Virus record (IMG/VR): IMGVR_UViG_3300045921_000147
Location: 1-23,745 of that record
Direction: 5' to 3' (one strand)
Length of the DNA stretch: 23,745 nt
Origin: a virus
Shown: positions 14,486 through 21,681 of the stretch, one piece after another
Position numbering within the stretch: the first letter of the stretch is position 1
How the letters are laid out: the number at the start of each line of letters is the position of its first letter
Program-made: the position numbers and the translations under genes
Notes under the pieces: model-generated
What the model saw: only the letters and a program-made list of their open reading frames with translations
The model's database searches: none
What the model was told of the DNA's origin: nothing

Positions 14486-14773
14486 TCACTCCGTAACTAG
14501 TTGAATTTTCTTTTTTTGTGGAACATTTGACGATTGTATATTGCTTTCCCGTTCAACTTCTTTCTGTGGAAGAAATGCCTTGTTTACATTTCCACAGGCA
14601 TTACACGCAAATACTGGTATAGCAGCAATCTCATCTTGACCTGTTCGTGAAAGAATTGCCGGTACTTTTTTTAAAATAACCACCTGCGTAAAAGTTGCAT
14701 TGTTACACTTTTCACAGGTAATTGTTTCAAGATCTTGAATGTTAACATTTATGTTTGATGGGGTATTATTCAT
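14486..14773 (-). CDS. Small zinc-ribbon protein
   Basis: A 95-residue protein with two CxxC knuckles: C20-EK-C23 and C57-NA-C60, separated by a beta-rich stretch (TFTQVVILKKVPAIL). This is the layout of a treble-clef or zinc-ribbon domain binding one zinc. Flanking regions are polar and probably disordered, with a Lys-rich end (QKKKIQLVTE). AGAGG lies four bases before the ATG. Its position right after the gp44-like gene suggests a DNA- or protein-binding accessory role, but I know no characterised relative. Confidence 0.7.
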   Translation of the reverse strand: MNNTPSNINVNIQDLETITCEKCNNATFTQVVILKKVPAILSRTGQDEIAAIPVFACNACGNVNKAFLPQKEVERESNIQSSNVPQKKKIQLVTE

Positions 14774-14781
14774 GCATCCTC

Positions 14782-15711
14782 TTATTTCATTACTTGTAAA
14801 ATACTAATTAATGTACTCATCATATTTATTTCTTTGTCAACTACAAAAGCATCCCTATATTGTCCTTCTGCTATTGCTAGAATAACACCGGATACATTAT
14901 TAGGGGAATATTCTTCTACACGATCATATAACAATCTATATATGTCAGAAAAATCACGAATTTTTGCATCTGCAAGAATTTGCCGAATTGATTGAAACTT
15001 TGTTTTACCATCTGACTTTGCCACTAAAGTTTCAATTATTTGAAGTTTAATATCTGATGCAACTAATTCGTTCTTATTAAGAAGAAGTTGACCTGTTGTT
15101 GAATTTTGTTGAATTTCTTGAATAACCTTTCTAATATCAGGATAGTGTGCATCAATAATTATCTTAACATCTTGAACATTTGCTGAAATTCCTTCTTTTT
15201 GGAGAATATTCCATGCGTGCTTACCAACCTCTGCTTTATTAGGCGGAACAACATGGAATGATTGTGTTCTACTCACAATAGCATCAAGCATACGTTCCAC
15301 AAAATTACAGGTCATAATAAACCGTGTAGTAGAGTGGAAACTTTCCATTATATTACGAAGTGCTGCTTGTGCCTGCAAGGAAAGAAAATCTGACTCATCT
15401 AAAATGATTATTTTAGTTCCACCAGTAATACTTACGGTCTGAGCAAACTTACGGATTTTATCACGAATCATATCAACGCTGTTTTCATCAGAAGCATTGA
15501 TATACATTGTGCGGTCACGTCCTGCAATCTGATTAGCGATAATCTTTGCAATAGTTGTCTTTCCAGTTCCAGGTGGACCAGAAAGTAATAGATGTGGAAC
15601 ATCTCCTGATGCTAAATAACGTCCAACTGCTGCTTTTAATGATTCATTACCAATATATTCGTCAAGAGACTGAGGGCGGTATTTCTCTGCCCAAATAAAA
15701 GCATCAGACAT
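14782..15711 (-). CDS. gp44: Clamp-loader large subunit, T4 gp44-like (RFC/AAA+)
   Basis: A 309-residue AAA+ ATPase of the replication factor C type; T4 gp44 is 319. It begins with the RFC box FIWAEKYRPQSLDEYIG. It has Walker A SGPPGTGKTT (residues 44-53), Walker B IIILDESDFL (101-110, DESD at 105-108), sensor 1 in FIMTCNF, and SRT at 147-149 replacing the SRC arginine-finger motif of relatives. The C-terminal collar helices follow. Four copies with one gp62 use ATP to load the clamp onto primed DNA. It has the best Shine-Dalgarno of the window, AAGGAGG nine bases before the ATG, suggesting high expression as needed for the 4:1 ratio. It overlaps the 64-residue gene by 8 bases. Confidence 0.95.
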   Translation of the reverse strand: MSDAFIWAEKYRPQSLDEYIGNESLKAAVGRYLASGDVPHLLLSGPPGTGKTTIAKIIANQIAGRDRTMYINASDENSVDMIRDKIRKFAQTVSITGGTKIIILDESDFLSLQAQAALRNIMESFHSTTRFIMTCNFVERMLDAIVSRTQSFHVVPPNKAEVGKHAWNILQKEGISANVQDVKIIIDAHYPDIRKVIQEIQQNSTTGQLLLNKNELVASDIKLQIIETLVAKSDGKTKFQSIRQILADAKIRDFSDIYRLLYDRVEEYSPNNVSGVILAIAEGQYRDAFVVDKEINMMSTLISILQVMK

Positions 15712-15898
15712 TAAAAGTTACCTCCTTAGAAGTCTGTCCAGCTTTATAACCTTCCGAGTAAATGGAAGGTTCTACTATTTTAATAACTGCTGCTACAATA
15801 TCTCTAGCAGATACCATATCCCACGCCCTACAACTCATACCTACATAATTTTCTACAAACTCGACTATCTGATCTAATTTTTTATCAGTAAAAATCAT
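15704..15898 (-). CDS. Hypothetical protein, 64 residues
   Basis: Unknown function. A small helical protein with two amphipathic helices (DKKLDQIVEFVENYVG and ARDIVAAVIKIVEP) and a polar end (YSEGYKAGQTSKEV). A single Cys is present, without a metal motif. The reverse of its last codons carries the strong ribosome site of the gp44-like gene. It sits one base after the 69-residue gene. It resembles short helical phage proteins generally, and I can give no role. Confidence 0.55.
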   Translation of the reverse strand: MIFTDKKLDQIVEFVENYVGMSCRAWDMVSARDIVAAVIKIVEPSIYSEGYKAGQTSKEVTFNV

Positions 15899-15899
15899 T

Positions 15900-16109
15900 T
15901 TAATTTAAGTTGTTTTTAAATTGTTTTAACTCTTTTTCGGTAAAAGAATTAACTTCACTAGTATTACCCATCTCGTTTAATATAACACGCAGAAGTTCTG
16001 ATGTCAAGTGTTTATTTTCCCATTTAAATTGCATAGGACCATATTGTTCTAGTTCAAGAATAATAAATCCTTTTCCCGTAAATTCTAATTTTAATTCTTC
16101 CATTGGCAT
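15900..16109 (-). CDS. Hypothetical protein, 69 residues
   Basis: No family recognised. The N-terminal half looks like beta strands (LKLEFTGKGFIILELEQYG, QFKWENKHL) and the C-terminal half is helical (TSELLRVILNEM, TEKELKQFKNNL). Two ATGs are possible, at 16109 and 16103; AAGGA lies 3 bases before the first and 9 before the second, so the second is slightly better spaced. A small gap of 29 bases separates it from the DruA-like gene. Confidence 0.55.
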   Translation of the reverse strand: MPMEELKLEFTGKGFIILELEQYGPMQFKWENKHLTSELLRVILNEMGNTSEVNSFTEKELKQFKNNLN

Positions 16110-16138
16110 CTATCCTTATAAAAGGTTATATTAATGAA

Positions 16139-17314
16139 TCATCGACCAACATCAGAAAGATATTTTTTCTTAGCATCTTCCCACGACATACCAATCATAG
16201 GAGTATAAAACAGTGTATTAGTTGATAATCTATTCTGTGATTTTAGATTTTTATATCTAGTAATTGCTTTAGGAACCCACCACCTCAAAACATCATCAAC
16301 ATCATTTTTTATTTTTTTATTTATAACTAAATCATCTACTGATATTTCATTCCGTAGAAACTGTCTAGTATTTTCGTATAATTCTGTATAAAACACTCCT
16401 CTTGTAAATCCATGCATATAATTAGACTGTTTCATTCCTAATTCTTTCATAATCATCACAAGAATTTTTTGTTTAACACCTGTTGTTGGTTGGCCTGTAT
16501 CTTTATATGTTTTTTCTTCATATTTTTCACTAAATTTTTCTTTAATGTAGTGATGCCAATATTCATAAAACGAATCATCGGGCTTTAACACAACACGTCC
16601 CGTAGTTTCTCCCAATTCCTTCCAAAACGGAATACGTTGATACATCGAATGTACACCGTATAGTGAAGTTGTGGTAATACCAACTAACCTTTCAGGATAC
16701 AAAGTATTCCATGCTTGACGTACAGGTTCAGTTGTCATCATAGAAGCAACCAACTTACCACCCAAAAAGTTATATCCAAATGGTTGAGTTGCAACTATTG
16801 TTGTAGCGATAGCCGAATGATTTAATTTCTTATCTTTAATCTTGTCTTCTGTTGACCAACCAATCCACTCATCGCGACACTTAACAAGAATAACATCAGA
16901 ACCGAGTGATGAACAACCTAAATACTTACCAGTATTTTCGTCTATAACAAAAAACCGAAGAAATCTACCTGGATTTCGTTCAAACTCCAACGTGTGAATA
17001 AATGTTCTAAGAAGTAACCAGTTTTCCATTTCCTGGTTATTGTCAGGTTGTACAAATACAATTTTAGGTCGTAATTTTTGAATTTCTTTAATGGTTAAAT
17101 CTTCATCTTCTAAATTTGAAGGTTGCCAGATATTGCTTTTTACTCTATCTGCTTTTGTAATTTGTTTAAAAAAATCTTGTACTTCAATCCATTTTTTGTA
17201 AAGGGTATGTTCTTCATTCGTCATTGAACGCAGAAATTCCATATGTTCAATGAACTTTTTCTTTTCACTTTCAAATGTTGGAACTTCTAACTCAAAGAAA
17301 TCAGAGAATGACAT
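16139..17314 (-). CDS. DruA/DUF4338-like protein
   Basis: A 391-residue protein whose core resembles the DUF4338 family, which includes DruA of the Druantia anti-phage systems and transposon-linked proteins. Segments in family order: RFLRFFVID (117-125), YLGCSSLG (131-138), RDEWIGWS (147-154, matching the family's D-R-x-I-G-W-S), LNHSAIATT (164-172), LGGKLVAS (184-191), LVGITTTSLYG (210-220, the family's L-E-T-F...Y segment) and WKELGETTGR (231-240, like W-x-x-L-G-x-T-T-G-R). The N-terminal 110 residues are helical; the C-terminal 150 are phage-specific. The biochemical activity of the family is not established. The gene lies between the clamp and clamp-loader genes and overlaps the Cys4 gene by 14 bases. 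The family call is from memory of its motifs. Confidence 0.65.
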   Translation of the reverse strand: MSFSDFFELEVPTFESEKKKFIEHMEFLRSMTNEEHTLYKKWIEVQDFFKQITKADRVKSNIWQPSNLEDEDLTIKEIQKLRPKIVFVQPDNNQEMENWLLLRTFIHTLEFERNPGRFLRFFVIDENTGKYLGCSSLGSDVILVKCRDEWIGWSTEDKIKDKKLNHSAIATTIVATQPFGYNFLGGKLVASMMTTEPVRQAWNTLYPERLVGITTTSLYGVHSMYQRIPFWKELGETTGRVVLKPDDSFYEYWHHYIKEKFSEKYEEKTYKDTGQPTTGVKQKILVMIMKELGMKQSNYMHGFTRGVFYTELYENTRQFLRNEISVDDLVINKKIKNDVDDVLRWWVPKAITRYKNLKSQNRLSTNTLFYTPMIGMSWEDAKKKYLSDVGR

Positions 17315-17501
17315 GTTCTATAGATTTAAATTCACCGCATAAGTCGTTTTCGGACACAAGAGGATATTGTCCTAAGCTAGCATGTACACTATTTGGGTCA
17401 TAAGGTCGTGGATTTGGTGGGAATCTTTTACATAAACCAACCAACTGACGCTCATGTGATCCTTGTTGTACAAAAAATTGACACTTTTTACAAGTAGACA
17501 T
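17301..17501 (-). CDS. Small four-Cys protein, probably zinc-binding
   Basis: A 66-residue protein with C4-x2-C7 at the N-terminus and two further Cys at 24 and 55, a spacing that could hold one zinc. The middle, RFPPNPRPYDPN, is Pro-rich. Similar short Cys4 proteins with a CxxCxF start and a C-x-x-F/Y-P segment are common in phages and bacteria, without a known function. It starts two bases after the clamp stop and overlaps the DruA-like gene by 14 bases, so the three are likely co-translated. Confidence 0.65.
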   Translation of the reverse strand: MSTCKKCQFFVQQGSHERQLVGLCKRFPPNPRPYDPNSVHASLGQYPLVSENDLCGEFKSIEHVIL

Positions 17502-17502
17502 A

Positions 17503-18216
17503 TTAAGAAATCTTCACAAGATAATAGTCAACAGAAAAACCTTCTATTTCAAAGGTAACGTGAGCAAGACCCTTTGATGATACTTTTAACTTACCACTTG
17601 CCATTTCTTTATTAGAAAGAAGCATATCCTTAAAATATTGAGCTGAGAAACTTACTGGTTCAATATCATTTGTTACAGTTGACGTGGTATCGATTGATAC
17701 TCGATTTGTATTTTGTTCACTCCAACCAACTACAACCGTAGTTGAATTATTTTCTGTCAAAACAGTAAAATTGTCTGCTTCTGGCAGAGCACTTTTTGCT
17801 TTTGTAAAAGTTTGAACAAAGTTGCTATCTAAATCAATCTCCACTTCAAACGGTGGAAGATTCTTCATAGCTGGAGCCTGTGGAATAGTTTTCTTATCTG
17901 CTAGGCTATACTGTACCTTTGTTCCTCCTGACCGCATCTCAAATCCAATTGGAGTACCATCGTTGCGAGTAAGTAACGTAACCTTTACGTCCTCGTCTAA
18001 CACTGAGAGCAATGAGCGAAGTTGTTTTGTATCATATACTCCAAATTCACCACTTGGAAGTTCTAACTGATTAGTAGTGATAAAACCTGCTGCACTTTTA
18101 TCATCTGTTATAAACTTGGTAGATACGGAATTTCCCTTGGATTCAATAATAACACTTTCAGCTACTCCATTTAGATTATATTTCGAGATAAACCGCTCAA
18201 AAGAATTCTTTTTCAT
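17503..18216 (-). CDS. gp45: DNA polymerase sliding clamp, T4 gp45-like
   Basis: A 237-residue protein; T4 gp45 is 228 and forms a trimeric ring. The sequence begins KKNSFERFISKYNLNGV, and has the alternating beta-strand pattern of clamp domains (SVIIESKGNSVSTKFI, KVTLLTRNDGTPIGF, HVTFEIEGFSVDYYLV at the end). Residues 62-77 (GVYDTKQLRSLLSVLD) resemble the gp45 segment with the L-x-x-F/L-L-S-x-L helix. A Pro-rich middle (KKTIPQAPAMKNLPPFEVEID) links the two domains. It tethers the polymerase to DNA and in T4 also activates late transcription. GAGG lies about seven bases before the ATG. The assignment rests on length, fold pattern and position beside gp43 and gp44. Confidence 0.82.
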   Translation of the reverse strand: MKKNSFERFISKYNLNGVAESVIIESKGNSVSTKFITDDKSAAGFITTNQLELPSGEFGVYDTKQLRSLLSVLDEDVKVTLLTRNDGTPIGFEMRSGGTKVQYSLADKKTIPQAPAMKNLPPFEVEIDLDSNFVQTFTKAKSALPEADNFTVLTENNSTTVVVGWSEQNTNRVSIDTTSTVTNDIEPVSFSAQYFKDMLLSNKEMASGKLKVSSKGLAHVTFEIEGFSVDYYLVKIS

Positions 18217-18225
18217 AATTTCCTC

Positions 18226-18513
18226 TTAATTTAAGACTTTAACTTTAGCGTTTATAAATGAACCTTTACGTTCTATTTTTTCTTTACGTACTTCTTCTAA
18301 TGTTTTAGGATCAATTTTAAAATGATAACATATAGCGTCGATGACATCTAAAACATCCCCAATCTCTTCTATTATATCAGCTTTGGTTATTGCTGTCAAG
18401 ACCTCTGTTGATTCTTCTACTAATTTGGCTCGCAATAAAATTTTTAATTCATGTTTACTAAGGGGCATTCTTGATGTATCTGGATCATTGTATTTGTCTC
18501 TAACTAATTTCAT
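18226..18513 (-). CDS. MazG-like (COG4997) nucleotide pyrophosphohydrolase
   Basis: A 95-residue all-alpha NTP pyrophosphohydrolase. It starts KLVRDKYND, close to the family's K-L-V-R-D-K-I-P. The metal-binding helices are seen as KLVEESTEVLTA (E-E-x-x-E) and DIIEEIGDVLDVIDA (E-E-x-x-D-x-x-D). Residues KEKIERKGSF match the K-R-G-x-F end of the COG4997 group. These house-cleaning enzymes hydrolyse non-canonical or excess NTPs and dNTPs. In phages MazG-type enzymes may also lower alarmone signals, but this is not shown for this subgroup. GAGG lies five bases before the ATG. It sits between polymerase and clamp, consistent with nucleotide-pool control. Confidence 0.85.
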   Translation of the reverse strand: MKLVRDKYNDPDTSRMPLSKHELKILLRAKLVEESTEVLTAITKADIIEEIGDVLDVIDAICYHFKIDPKTLEEVRKEKIERKGSFINAKVKVLN

Positions 18514-18525
18514 AATATCCTCGTA

Positions 18526-21045
18526 TCAAAAAGTAAAAAACTCTAAAGCATTTTGATTAACATCCGTAGGAATATTTCCCCAACCAAGTGCTGTATAAAA
18601 GTCATCTAACTTATTCTTCAATTCTGATTCAAACAATGCTTTTGCGTCAGTGTAGTTATTGACCAAATCCAAAATTTCCTTTGGATCGCCAAATCCACGA
18701 ATAGCAATAACGTCTATTTTATATGGATTGTCTTTCAAATAAACATACTTGATTTTTTCACCATCCATTATTGGTTCATATTTTTTATCAAGATTTAACA
18801 TTTTAAGAAATCTATTGTATGTTAAAGCAGATTTAACATGCATAGGAGTTCCTTTAGCAAATGTTACTAAGTCATCTGTTTTAACAGTATCATACTTTGA
18901 TAAATTTTTAACGCTAGTATTACGAGCTATTAACAACCTATCAAATTTCTCAATTGATTCAACAAATTCTAGAATTTTTGAATCAATAACTTCTTTTGGT
19001 TTTTTGTTTAAAATTTCCAACAATAATTCATTCATAAATGACTTAAATGCAATTGGAAAACTTGATCGCACAACATCCAAACCTTTTACAGTTATCTTTT
19101 CAATAGTTAGATTCTTCTCAAGATCAAAAGTCTTTAAAAGTGCATATCGTTTCTTTGCCACCCAAAACCCAGACTTTGCTACTGTTTCACCTTTAATAAC
19201 AAATTTATGATCTTTACAGAATAACATACGTTCTGCCATAACTGTATAAAATGAGTTTAATCCAGATTCCATTTGTCGAGCAATATCAATAGTAAACTGC
19301 ATCGGATCATTATTACCCATTAAAGGAACAGCGCTAAAGTAACAAGAATCTGTGTCTGTGTAAAGATTATAATCTTCGTCAGTTTCCAATTTCTTTCGAT
19401 ATATTGAATTAATATACTTAGCAGTTGTTTTAATAACATCTTGGCCAGTAGATGTTACTGCCAATGCATTATCTATATCATAAAATCTAAATACAGGAAG
19501 ACCCAAAACACCATAGATAGAGTTCAAGAAAATCTTTTGTACGTGTTGTAACTGGTCATAGTATGCTTCCAACTCTACGTTTCCTTCACGTGCATACTTT
19601 TTCATTAAATCTTTGTATTCTTTACGTTTTGCAAACCATTCTTCAAGAATCTCTGGAATAATACCCTTCTTGTTTGTATCATAAAGAATACCATTACTAG
19701 ACACCGTAAACCTTGTATCTTCCATAAATTCAATAAACTTGTCTTTATCAAATTTATATGTTGAACGATCTGCCTCAACAGTTAAGCTGTTTACCTCATT
19801 TGACAAAAACTTATTCACATCCCAGTTGTAAACTCTACCTGCCTTAGTTTCGGGAGAAATATTCAAACTCATAATAATGCTTGGATATAGACTTTGTAAA
19901 TCAAGTGAATATACCCACTCATATAAACCTGGTACTGGTTCTTTTACATACGCTCCTTCAAAACCATCTTCGTCTGAGTTGTCACGTTCTTCCATTTGAG
20001 TTCGACCGTCAATTGGCTTATTTGGACAAATAATTCCCTTACGATGTAAATAGGTAACAATAGTTCCCTCAATAAATCGAGAACTCATATTATAATCTTC
20101 GTATGGTACATGCCCTGTATGACAAATACGGCGAACTAATTCTATAAGCTTCTTTTTCTTGTCGATACTAACAATAAGTTTAACGTCAATATGATTATAT
20201 TCTACAAATTTTGCTAAATTATTTTCGTATAATTCTTGAAGTGTGCCATCATATTTAATCTTTTTTTCTCCAAGTTCAAATTCTGCTATAGTATCTAAAC
20301 GATAGTTTGGTTGTTCTGTGTAGGTAAACTTTTTATACATTTCTAAGTAATCAAGCTGACTAACACCAGCTATTACATAGCGTTCTTGTCGTTGACTATA
20401 TTTAACCAATTGTACCGGCGAAAGTCGGCATGCATTTTCATCACCCATTACTCGTCGCAGGCGTCTATATAGATATGGAACGTCAAATCTATTACTGTTC
20501 CAACCTGTTATAATAGTAGGTGAAAGTTCTTCGTAGTAATTTAAGAAAGCATTTAATAAATCTTCTTCATCACTATAATAATTTTCCTCCCAACCACGAA
20601 TAGTTTGTAATCCAACAAACTGCTTATTATTGGCTAATGTAAAAGTCTTATATTCTTCTGTAATTGAATCGTATACCGCAATAGATGTAATTTCTTTATC
20701 GGCAGTTTCCAAATTTGGAAATCCACCCTTTGAACTTACTTCAATGTCAAAAAATAGAACAACGTGACCTGTACTTGGTTCATCAGAATCCAAATATAAG
20801 TCAGTCAATACCCTTGTTTCTCTTGGTAAATCAGATTCTAATAATCCTTCCTCATCACGGCGATATCGATAAGTTTTCTTTACTCTAAAACCATGCAAAG
20901 AAATATCCATACCAGATGAATCACGTCTATATGCATAATCAAATTCAGTATATGGAATAGTAAGAAGTCCTTTCTTATCATCCCACAAATATACTGTTGC
21001 TGGTTCGTATTCAGTTCTACTTGTAATAAAAATATTTTGGTACAT
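18526..21045 (-). CDS. gp43: Replicative DNA polymerase, family B, T4 gp43-like
   Basis: An 839-residue polymerase with intact 3'-5' exonuclease and polymerase domains; T4 gp43 is 898. Exo I is FFDIEVS (D100, E102), Exo II TGWNSNRFDVPYL (D188) and Exo III YNHIDVKL (Y283, D287). Motif A is SLDLQSLYPSI (D382), motif B FLNSIYGVLG (506-515) and motif C LYTDTDSCYF (D564, D566), with KKRY at 631-634. The last residues, NALEFFTF, are aromatic, like the C-terminal clamp-binding peptide of T4/RB69 polymerase, and fit the gp45-like clamp nearby. It copies the phage genome and proofreads. No intein, frameshift or split is seen. No good ribosome site precedes the ATG; a consensus -35 box lies upstream. 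Confidence 0.97.
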   Translation of the reverse strand: MYQNIFITSRTEYEPATVYLWDDKKGLLTIPYTEFDYAYRRDSSGMDISLHGFRVKKTYRYRRDEEGLLESDLPRETRVLTDLYLDSDEPSTGHVVLFFDIEVSSKGGFPNLETADKEITSIAVYDSITEEYKTFTLANNKQFVGLQTIRGWEENYYSDEEDLLNAFLNYYEELSPTIITGWNSNRFDVPYLYRRLRRVMGDENACRLSPVQLVKYSQRQERYVIAGVSQLDYLEMYKKFTYTEQPNYRLDTIAEFELGEKKIKYDGTLQELYENNLAKFVEYNHIDVKLIVSIDKKKKLIELVRRICHTGHVPYEDYNMSSRFIEGTIVTYLHRKGIICPNKPIDGRTQMEERDNSDEDGFEGAYVKEPVPGLYEWVYSLDLQSLYPSIIMSLNISPETKAGRVYNWDVNKFLSNEVNSLTVEADRSTYKFDKDKFIEFMEDTRFTVSSNGILYDTNKKGIIPEILEEWFAKRKEYKDLMKKYAREGNVELEAYYDQLQHVQKIFLNSIYGVLGLPVFRFYDIDNALAVTSTGQDVIKTTAKYINSIYRKKLETDEDYNLYTDTDSCYFSAVPLMGNNDPMQFTIDIARQMESGLNSFYTVMAERMLFCKDHKFVIKGETVAKSGFWVAKKRYALLKTFDLEKNLTIEKITVKGLDVVRSSFPIAFKSFMNELLLEILNKKPKEVIDSKILEFVESIEKFDRLLIARNTSVKNLSKYDTVKTDDLVTFAKGTPMHVKSALTYNRFLKMLNLDKKYEPIMDGEKIKYVYLKDNPYKIDVIAIRGFGDPKEILDLVNNYTDAKALFESELKNKLDDFYTALGWGNIPTDVNQNALEFFTF

Positions 21046-21070
21046 TTTTAGTGTTGTGTAGGTTTATATT

Positions 21071-21099
21071 ACTGTAATCAATTTACTAATATTTGTCAA
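21071..21099 (-). promoter_or_regulatory. Possible sigma70-like promoter of the DNA polymerase gene
   Basis: On the minus strand TTGACA (21099-21094) is a perfect -35 box and is followed after 17 bases by TACAGT (21076-21071), four of six bases of the -10 consensus. Transcription would start near 21064, about 19 bases before the polymerase ATG, in the only gap of about 40 bases in this section. The -35 overlaps the last codons of the Gly/Tyr-rich gene, so it could be a coincidence of coding sequence. Confidence 0.35.
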
Positions 21100-21379
21100 G
21101 GTCTGTTTCTTCAGTATTCATTTTATTTAGTGATTGTAGTAGGTTGTGGGGGTGGTAGCGACTAGTTCCATAACCATAATGATTTTCATAACCATAATGA
21201 TTTCCATAACCATAGCCATCACCAAATTCATCACCATAACTATATCCATATCCATAACCAGCACCAAGTCCATAACCATAACAATAGCCAGCACCAAATC
21301 CATCACCATCACCATAGTTATGACCAAATCCATCACCATAGTTATGACCAAAACCATAACCCCGAGTAAATTTAATCAT
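21086..21379 (-). CDS. Gly/Tyr-rich low-complexity repeat protein 2
   Basis: A 97-residue protein of which about residues 7-77 are made almost only of Gly, Tyr, Asp, Phe, His and Asn. Repeats are GFGHNYGD (8 residues, twice at the start), alternating GYGYG, and NHYGYE/NHYGYG (6 residues). A normal, charged C-terminal tail follows (LLQSLNKMNTEETDLDKY). The start MIKFTRGYG is shared in style with the neighbouring protein (MIKIGDSYG), suggesting duplication. No signal peptide is seen. Tyr/Gly repeats are typical of phase-separating, amyloid-like or adhesive proteins, but the function is unknown. The ATG overlaps the upstream stop as ATGA. Long ORFs in other frames here are caused by the repeat bias. 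Confidence 0.7.
   Translation of the reverse strand: MIKFTRGYGFGHNYGDGFGHNYGDGDGFGAGYCYGYGLGAGYGYGYSYGDEFGDGYGYGNHYGYENHYGYGTSRYHPHNLLQSLNKMNTEETDLDKY
21311..21358. repeat. Two near-identical 24-bp direct repeats in Gly/Tyr gene 2
   Basis: The unit starting ACCATAGTTATGACCAAA occurs at 21311 and again at 21335, a period of 24 bases (8 codons). An 18-base period (6 codons) is seen near 21175-21215 in the same gene. The periods are multiples of three, so repeat gain or loss keeps the frame. Confidence 0.8.
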
Positions 21380-21681
21380 TGAAGTATTAGATATCGAGGG
21401 TAGTAAATAGATGTATCAACATAATCGCTAAGTCCATAACCACTACCATCGACAAACCCACCATCAAAACCATTACCAAATAAAAAACCAACTCCAGCAC
21501 CACCACCGTATATGTTACCATAGGCGTCACCATATCCTTCATTGAATGCAAATCCAAAACCGTATCCATCACCATAAAGGTTACTATAACCTTCTGCAAA
21601 TCCAAAACCGTATCCATCACCATAAGGGTTACTATAACCTTCATAGTAACCAGATCCATAACTGTCGCCAATTTTAATCAT
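21376..21681 (-). CDS. Gly/Tyr-rich low-complexity repeat protein 1
   Basis: A 101-residue Gly/Tyr/Phe/Asp-rich protein. It contains a 16-residue unit EGYSNPYGDGYGFGFA repeated once as EGYSNLYGDGYGFGFA, then further degenerate forms (NEGYGDAYGNIYGG, GFLFGNGFDGGF), and ends with an ordinary segment (DYVDTSIYYPRYLILQ). The frame is open to an ATG at 21702, but I choose the ATG at 21681 because it gives MIKIGDSYG, parallel to the next gene's MIKFTRGYG, and only an 8-base overlap with the VWA gene. No catalytic motif, Cys or membrane helix is seen. It is probably co-translated with the AAA+/VWA pair. Function unknown; a structural, adhesive or condensate-forming role is possible. Confidence 0.68.
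   Translation of the reverse strand: MIKIGDSYGSGYYEGYSNPYGDGYGFGFAEGYSNLYGDGYGFGFAFNEGYGDAYGNIYGGGAGVGFLFGNGFDGGFVDGSGYGLSDYVDTSIYYPRYLILQ
21548..21643. repeat. Two tandem 48-bp direct repeats in Gly/Tyr gene 1
   Basis: Copies at 21548-21595 and 21596-21643 agree at 46 of 48 positions by hand alignment (differences at repeat positions 31 and 48). They encode the 16-residue protein unit. The near-identity at DNA level, including silent positions, points to a recent duplication by slippage or recombination. Confidence 0.85.

Noticed and set aside
18749-19210. A 153-codon open frame on the plus strand opposite the polymerase gene
   Set aside because: It lies fully inside gp43 and has the Ser/Phe-rich composition of a shadow frame, with no motif.
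18526-21045. A split, intein-containing or frameshifted polymerase, as seen in some phages
   Set aside because: All exonuclease and polymerase motifs occur in order in one frame with normal spacing.
21311-21643. Short direct repeats that might suggest a CRISPR array or an iteron-type origin
   Set aside because: Repeats are contiguous without unique spacers, have codon-multiple periods and encode a repetitive protein.
21127-21671. Several further open frames with Met/Val/Ile- or Thr/Ile-rich repeats on both strands across the Gly/Tyr genes
   Set aside because: They are frame shadows of the same repetitive DNA. The Gly/Tyr frames are preferred because both fit ATGA or 8-base overlaps, share similar MIK starts and end in ordinary sequence.
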